A stretch of 14,765 bases of DNA, taken from positions 1 to 14,765 of the forward strand of contig DATJZH010000196.1 of NCBI GenBank assembly GCA_035499215.1, written 5' to 3'. The notes beneath the pieces were generated by a model. The model worked only from the letters and a program-made list of their open reading frames with translations, was not told the DNA's origin and made no database searches. Shown one piece after another: positions 12,760 through 14,765 of the stretch. This DNA comes from DATJZH01 sp035499215 (GTDB lineage Bacteria; Actinomycetota; Actinomycetes; Streptosporangiales; Streptosporangiaceae). A program made the position numbers and the translations under genes. The first letter of the stretch is position 1. Every line of letters begins with the position of its first letter.

Positions 12760-12804
12760 CTGCCACCGTTATTCCTCCCCGGTGGCAGACCTGGGCAATT
12801 GCCC
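12760..12804. promoter_or_regulatory. Hairpin and 12-bp palindrome between DUF1707 and GNAT genes
   Basis: CTGCCACCG (12760-12768) pairs perfectly with CGGTGGCAG (12780-12788) around an 11-base loop. Read on the minus strand the loop is GGGAGGAATAA, resembling a ribosome site. Immediately beside it GGGCAATTGCCC (12793-12804) is a perfect palindrome and a possible operator. Both lie in the 285-base divergent gap (12718-13002), where I see no gene. TATGCT on the minus strand at 12747-12752 could be a -10 box for the DUF1707 gene. Functions are inferred only. Confidence 0.4.
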
Positions 12805-12990
12805 TGGGAGACGGGATTTCGCGGCAGCACGGGTCAGCGGCCTGGCAGGGGGCGTGACCTCGGCGCCTCCGATTCCGGCCGGCTGCCGGTTTATCGGGCG
12901 AAATCCGCGGCGGTGACAGCGCCGATCTTCGCTGCCATTGCGCATCGCGCTGCGGCGGGGTGGCGGCGGGCGCGCCGGCCCGGGGCCGGG

Positions 12991-12996
12991 TAGTGT
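12991..12996 (+). promoter_or_regulatory. -10 box of the GNAT gene (leaderless)
   Basis: TAGTGT is followed by six bases and GTG (13003). No Shine-Dalgarno precedes the GTG and no -35 hexamer is clear. The spacing matches the other leaderless candidates in this window. Confidence 0.45.
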
Positions 12997-13002
12997 GCGC
13001 CT

Positions 13003-13437
13003 GTGACCGTTCAGGTAGAAGTGCTGCGGAAGGTGACACCCGAGATCGTCGGCGCCTTCGGCAGGCTGCTGCCGCAGCTGTCCGCCTCGGCGCCGCCGCT
13101 CGACCAGGCGGCCCTCGAGGCGATCGTCGCCACGTCAGCGAGTACCCTGCTGGTCGCCCGCTCGGACGGGCGGATCACCGGCACGCTGACGCTGGTGACG
13201 TTCCAGATCCCGACGGGGCTGCGGGCGTGGATCGAGGATGTGGTCGTCGACGAATCAGCGCGGGGGCAGGGCGTAGGCGAGGCGCTGACGCTCGCCGCGA
13301 TCCGGCTGGCGCAGGACGCCGGAGTCAGAACGGTCGATCTGAGCTCGCGGCCGTCGCGAGTCGCGGCCGGCCGCCTCTACCAGCGGATGGGGTTCGAAAT
13401 GCGCGATACGCGGATGTACCGGTACAGGTTGCGTTAA
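13003..13437 (+). CDS. GNAT-family N-acetyltransferase
   Basis: 144 residues, a single small GNAT domain. LLVARSDGRITGTLTLV and AWIEDVVVDESARGQGVGEAL (about 75-95) give strand 4 and the RGQGVG acetyl-CoA pyrophosphate loop. LSSRPSRVAAGRLYQRMGFE (about 114-133) is motif B with the usual Tyr near YQRMGF. It transfers acetyl from acetyl-CoA to an amine; the substrate cannot be read from the sequence. Start: GTG at 13003, favoured by the leaderless -10 box; the protein begins cleanly with TVQVEVLRKV. It is monocistronic, followed by a hairpin and then the convergent aminotransferase gene. Confidence 0.9.
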   Translation: MTVQVEVLRKVTPEIVGAFGRLLPQLSASAPPLDQAALEAIVATSASTLLVARSDGRITGTLTLVTFQIPTGLRAWIEDVVVDESARGQGVGEALTLAAIRLAQDAGVRTVDLSSRPSRVAAGRLYQRMGFEMRDTRMYRYRLR

Positions 13438-13455
13438 CCGGTTGACGCCGGGCGA

Positions 13456-13480
13456 TGCGCCAGGGATTACGGCTGGCGCA
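13456..13480 (+). terminator. Hairpin between the GNAT and aminotransferase genes
   Basis: TGCGCCAG (13456-13463) pairs perfectly with CTGGCGCA (13473-13480) around a 9-base loop, 18 bases after the GNAT stop. There is no T-tract. It lies in a 100-base convergent gap and could act in both directions. Confidence 0.5.
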
Positions 13481-13537
13481 GCCGCCGGCCGGCCGGCCCC
13501 GCAGCCCAGCCCCGCAGCCAGGAGCTGCCGCCGGCGG

Positions 13538-14740
13538 TTACCCGCAGAGCTCGGCCACTGCTTCCAGCAGCCGGGCGACATCCGAGCGGTCGTTGTAATG
13601 CACCAGGCCCGCCCGGACTGCGCTGCCGGAATCCCTGATCCCCAGCACTTTCGTCAGCTCCCAGGCGTAGTTGTGGCCATTCCAGACGTTGACCTGGCGT
13701 CTCGCCAGGTGCTCGGCGACCTGCCGGGGGGTTTTCCCGGCGACGGTGAAGTACACGGTCGCCGTCCGGCGTGCCGCCTTGCCGTACATGGTCACGTGCC
13801 CCATGCCGGCGAGGCCGCCGAGCAGCTCGCGCAGCAGGCCTTCCTCGTATGCCTGCACAGCGGCCATTGAGGCTAGCAGCCGCTGCCGCCGCGTCCCCGC
13901 GGCGGCGCTGTCCAGTGCCGCCAGGTGCTCCACCGCCGCCGCTGCCCCGGCCAGGTCAGCGAACGGCAGCGTGCCTCGCTCGAACCGCTCGGGCACGGAG
14001 TCGGGCGCCGGCGCCAGCTTGTCCGGAGCGAGGGTCTCCAGCAGCGCCGGCGCCGCGGTGACAGCCCCGACATGCGGCCCGGACCATTTGTAGGCACTCG
14101 TCGCGTAGAAGTCCGCACCCAGCCGGCGAACGTCGACCGGGCCGTGCGGGGTTGCGTGCACGCCGTCGACGTAACTCAGCGCGCCCGCTGCCCTGGCCAG
14201 CCCGGTGATGGCGGCAACATCAGGCCGGGTTCCGATCACGTTGCTGGCCGCGCTGACCGCCACCAGCCTTGTCCGGGCTGACAGCAGGTCGCTGAACTGC
14301 GCAGCCGGGAGCTCCCCGGCCGCATCCACCTCGGCCCAGCGGATAGCCGCGCCTGCCCGGACCGCCGCCTGGACCCAGGGCCGGACGTTGGCGTCATGAT
14401 CGAGCCGGGTCACGATCACCTCATCACCCGGCTGCCAGCTCGCGGCCAGCGTTGCAGCCAGCCGATAGGTGAGCGTGGTCATATTGGGGCCGAGGATCAC
14501 GCCGCCCGGCTCACCGCCGGTCAGATCGGCTACCGCCTGGCGGCAGCCGGCGGTAATCGCATCCGACCGGCGGCTCGCCGGGAATACCCCGCCGGCATTA
14601 CCGAGCCCCGACCGGTACGCAGCAGTGACGGCCGCTATGACGGCGGCGGGCACCTGCGTCCCGGCCGCGCCGTCGAGATAGGCGTACCCGTCGGCGAGAG
14701 CGGGATAGGCAGCCCGGACCCGGCCAACGTCGAAGACCAT
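13538..14740 (-). CDS. Class-V aminotransferase, cysteine-desulfurase-like
   Basis: 400 residues, PLP fold type I, close to the cysteine desulfurase-like group typified by Vibrio VC1184 (TIGR01976). Motifs: YLDGAAGTQVP (21-31), GPNMTTLTYRLA (84-95), RLDHDANVRPW with His115, SNVIGTRPD, YVDGVHATPHGPVD with Asp192 and His195, TSAYKWSGPHVG with the PLP Lys218, ERFERGTLPF, and the end VRAGLVHYNDRSDVARLLEA. The only cysteines are at residues 66 and 399, and the position of the SufS-type catalytic loop reads WNGHNYAWEL, so classical desulfurase chemistry is unlikely. It may act on another amino acid or on an isopenicillin-epimerase-like substrate. The ATG at 14740 has GGGAG nine bases upstream. It is the last gene in the window. 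Confidence 0.88.
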   Translation of the reverse strand: MVFDVGRVRAAYPALADGYAYLDGAAGTQVPAAVIAAVTAAYRSGLGNAGGVFPASRRSDAITAGCRQAVADLTGGEPGGVILGPNMTTLTYRLAATLAASWQPGDEVIVTRLDHDANVRPWVQAAVRAGAAIRWAEVDAAGELPAAQFSDLLSARTRLVAVSAASNVIGTRPDVAAITGLARAAGALSYVDGVHATPHGPVDVRRLGADFYATSAYKWSGPHVGAVTAAPALLETLAPDKLAPAPDSVPERFERGTLPFADLAGAAAAVEHLAALDSAAAGTRRQRLLASMAAVQAYEEGLLRELLGGLAGMGHVTMYGKAARRTATVYFTVAGKTPRQVAEHLARRQVNVWNGHNYAWELTKVLGIRDSGSAVRAGLVHYNDRSDVARLLEAVAELCG

Positions 14741-14765
14741 CGCGGTCCGCTCCCTTCGCAGTCCA

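Overview
The window is high-GC, gene-dense DNA typical of Actinomycetota. The evidence is an Rv2578c-family radical SAM protein, DUF3040 and DUF1707 membrane proteins, a HrdB/SigB-type sigma factor, frequent GTG starts, 4-base GTGA gene overlaps, and start codons 6-8 bases behind TANNNT hexamers (leaderless transcripts). A lineage near Streptosporangiales or Frankiales is possible, but nothing here fixes it. No rRNA, tRNA, CRISPR array, transposase or phage gene was seen.

Region 1 (1-2791). A small DUF3040 membrane protein (minus) diverges from a radical SAM protein (plus). The radical SAM protein carries a 348-residue intein inside its [4Fe-4S] cysteine motif. The splicing residues look intact, but both LAGLIDADG motifs have lost their catalytic acid, so the homing endonuclease is probably dead.

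Region 2 (2773-4073). A cysteine dioxygenase-rhodanese pair (minus) would act on cysteine and sulfane sulfur. As read it is broken by three one-base frameshifts, although the metal ligands and the start/stop overlap survive. About 300 non-coding bases separate it from menF.

Region 3 (4074-10403). This is a menaquinone cluster. menF (plus) converges on menB-menC-menD (minus, joined by GTGA overlaps), and menE (plus) diverges from menB across 47 bases. Together these would take chorismate to isochorismate (MenF), SEPHCHC (MenD), o-succinylbenzoate (MenC, after the MenH step), OSB-CoA (MenE) and DHNA-CoA (MenB). menH, menI, menA and menG are not in the window. menB is a wreck: it has one frameshifting deletion and one internal deletion of about 60-65 codons. 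DHNA-CoA synthesis therefore needs another menB copy, or the locus is decaying.

Region 4 (10404-12285). A principal-type (group 1/2) sigma-70 factor has a nine-unit pentapeptide repeat in its acidic N-terminal half. An ECF-sigma-like promoter lies upstream and a nested hairpin terminator downstream.

Region 5 (12286-14765). A DUF1707 membrane protein (minus) diverges from a small GNAT acetyltransferase (plus). The GNAT gene converges on a class-V aminotransferase of the cysteine-desulfurase-like type that lacks the usual catalytic cysteine.

Across the window, inter-domain linkers in several consecutive proteins contain short in-frame tandem repeats. At least three genes are broken, all on the minus strand.
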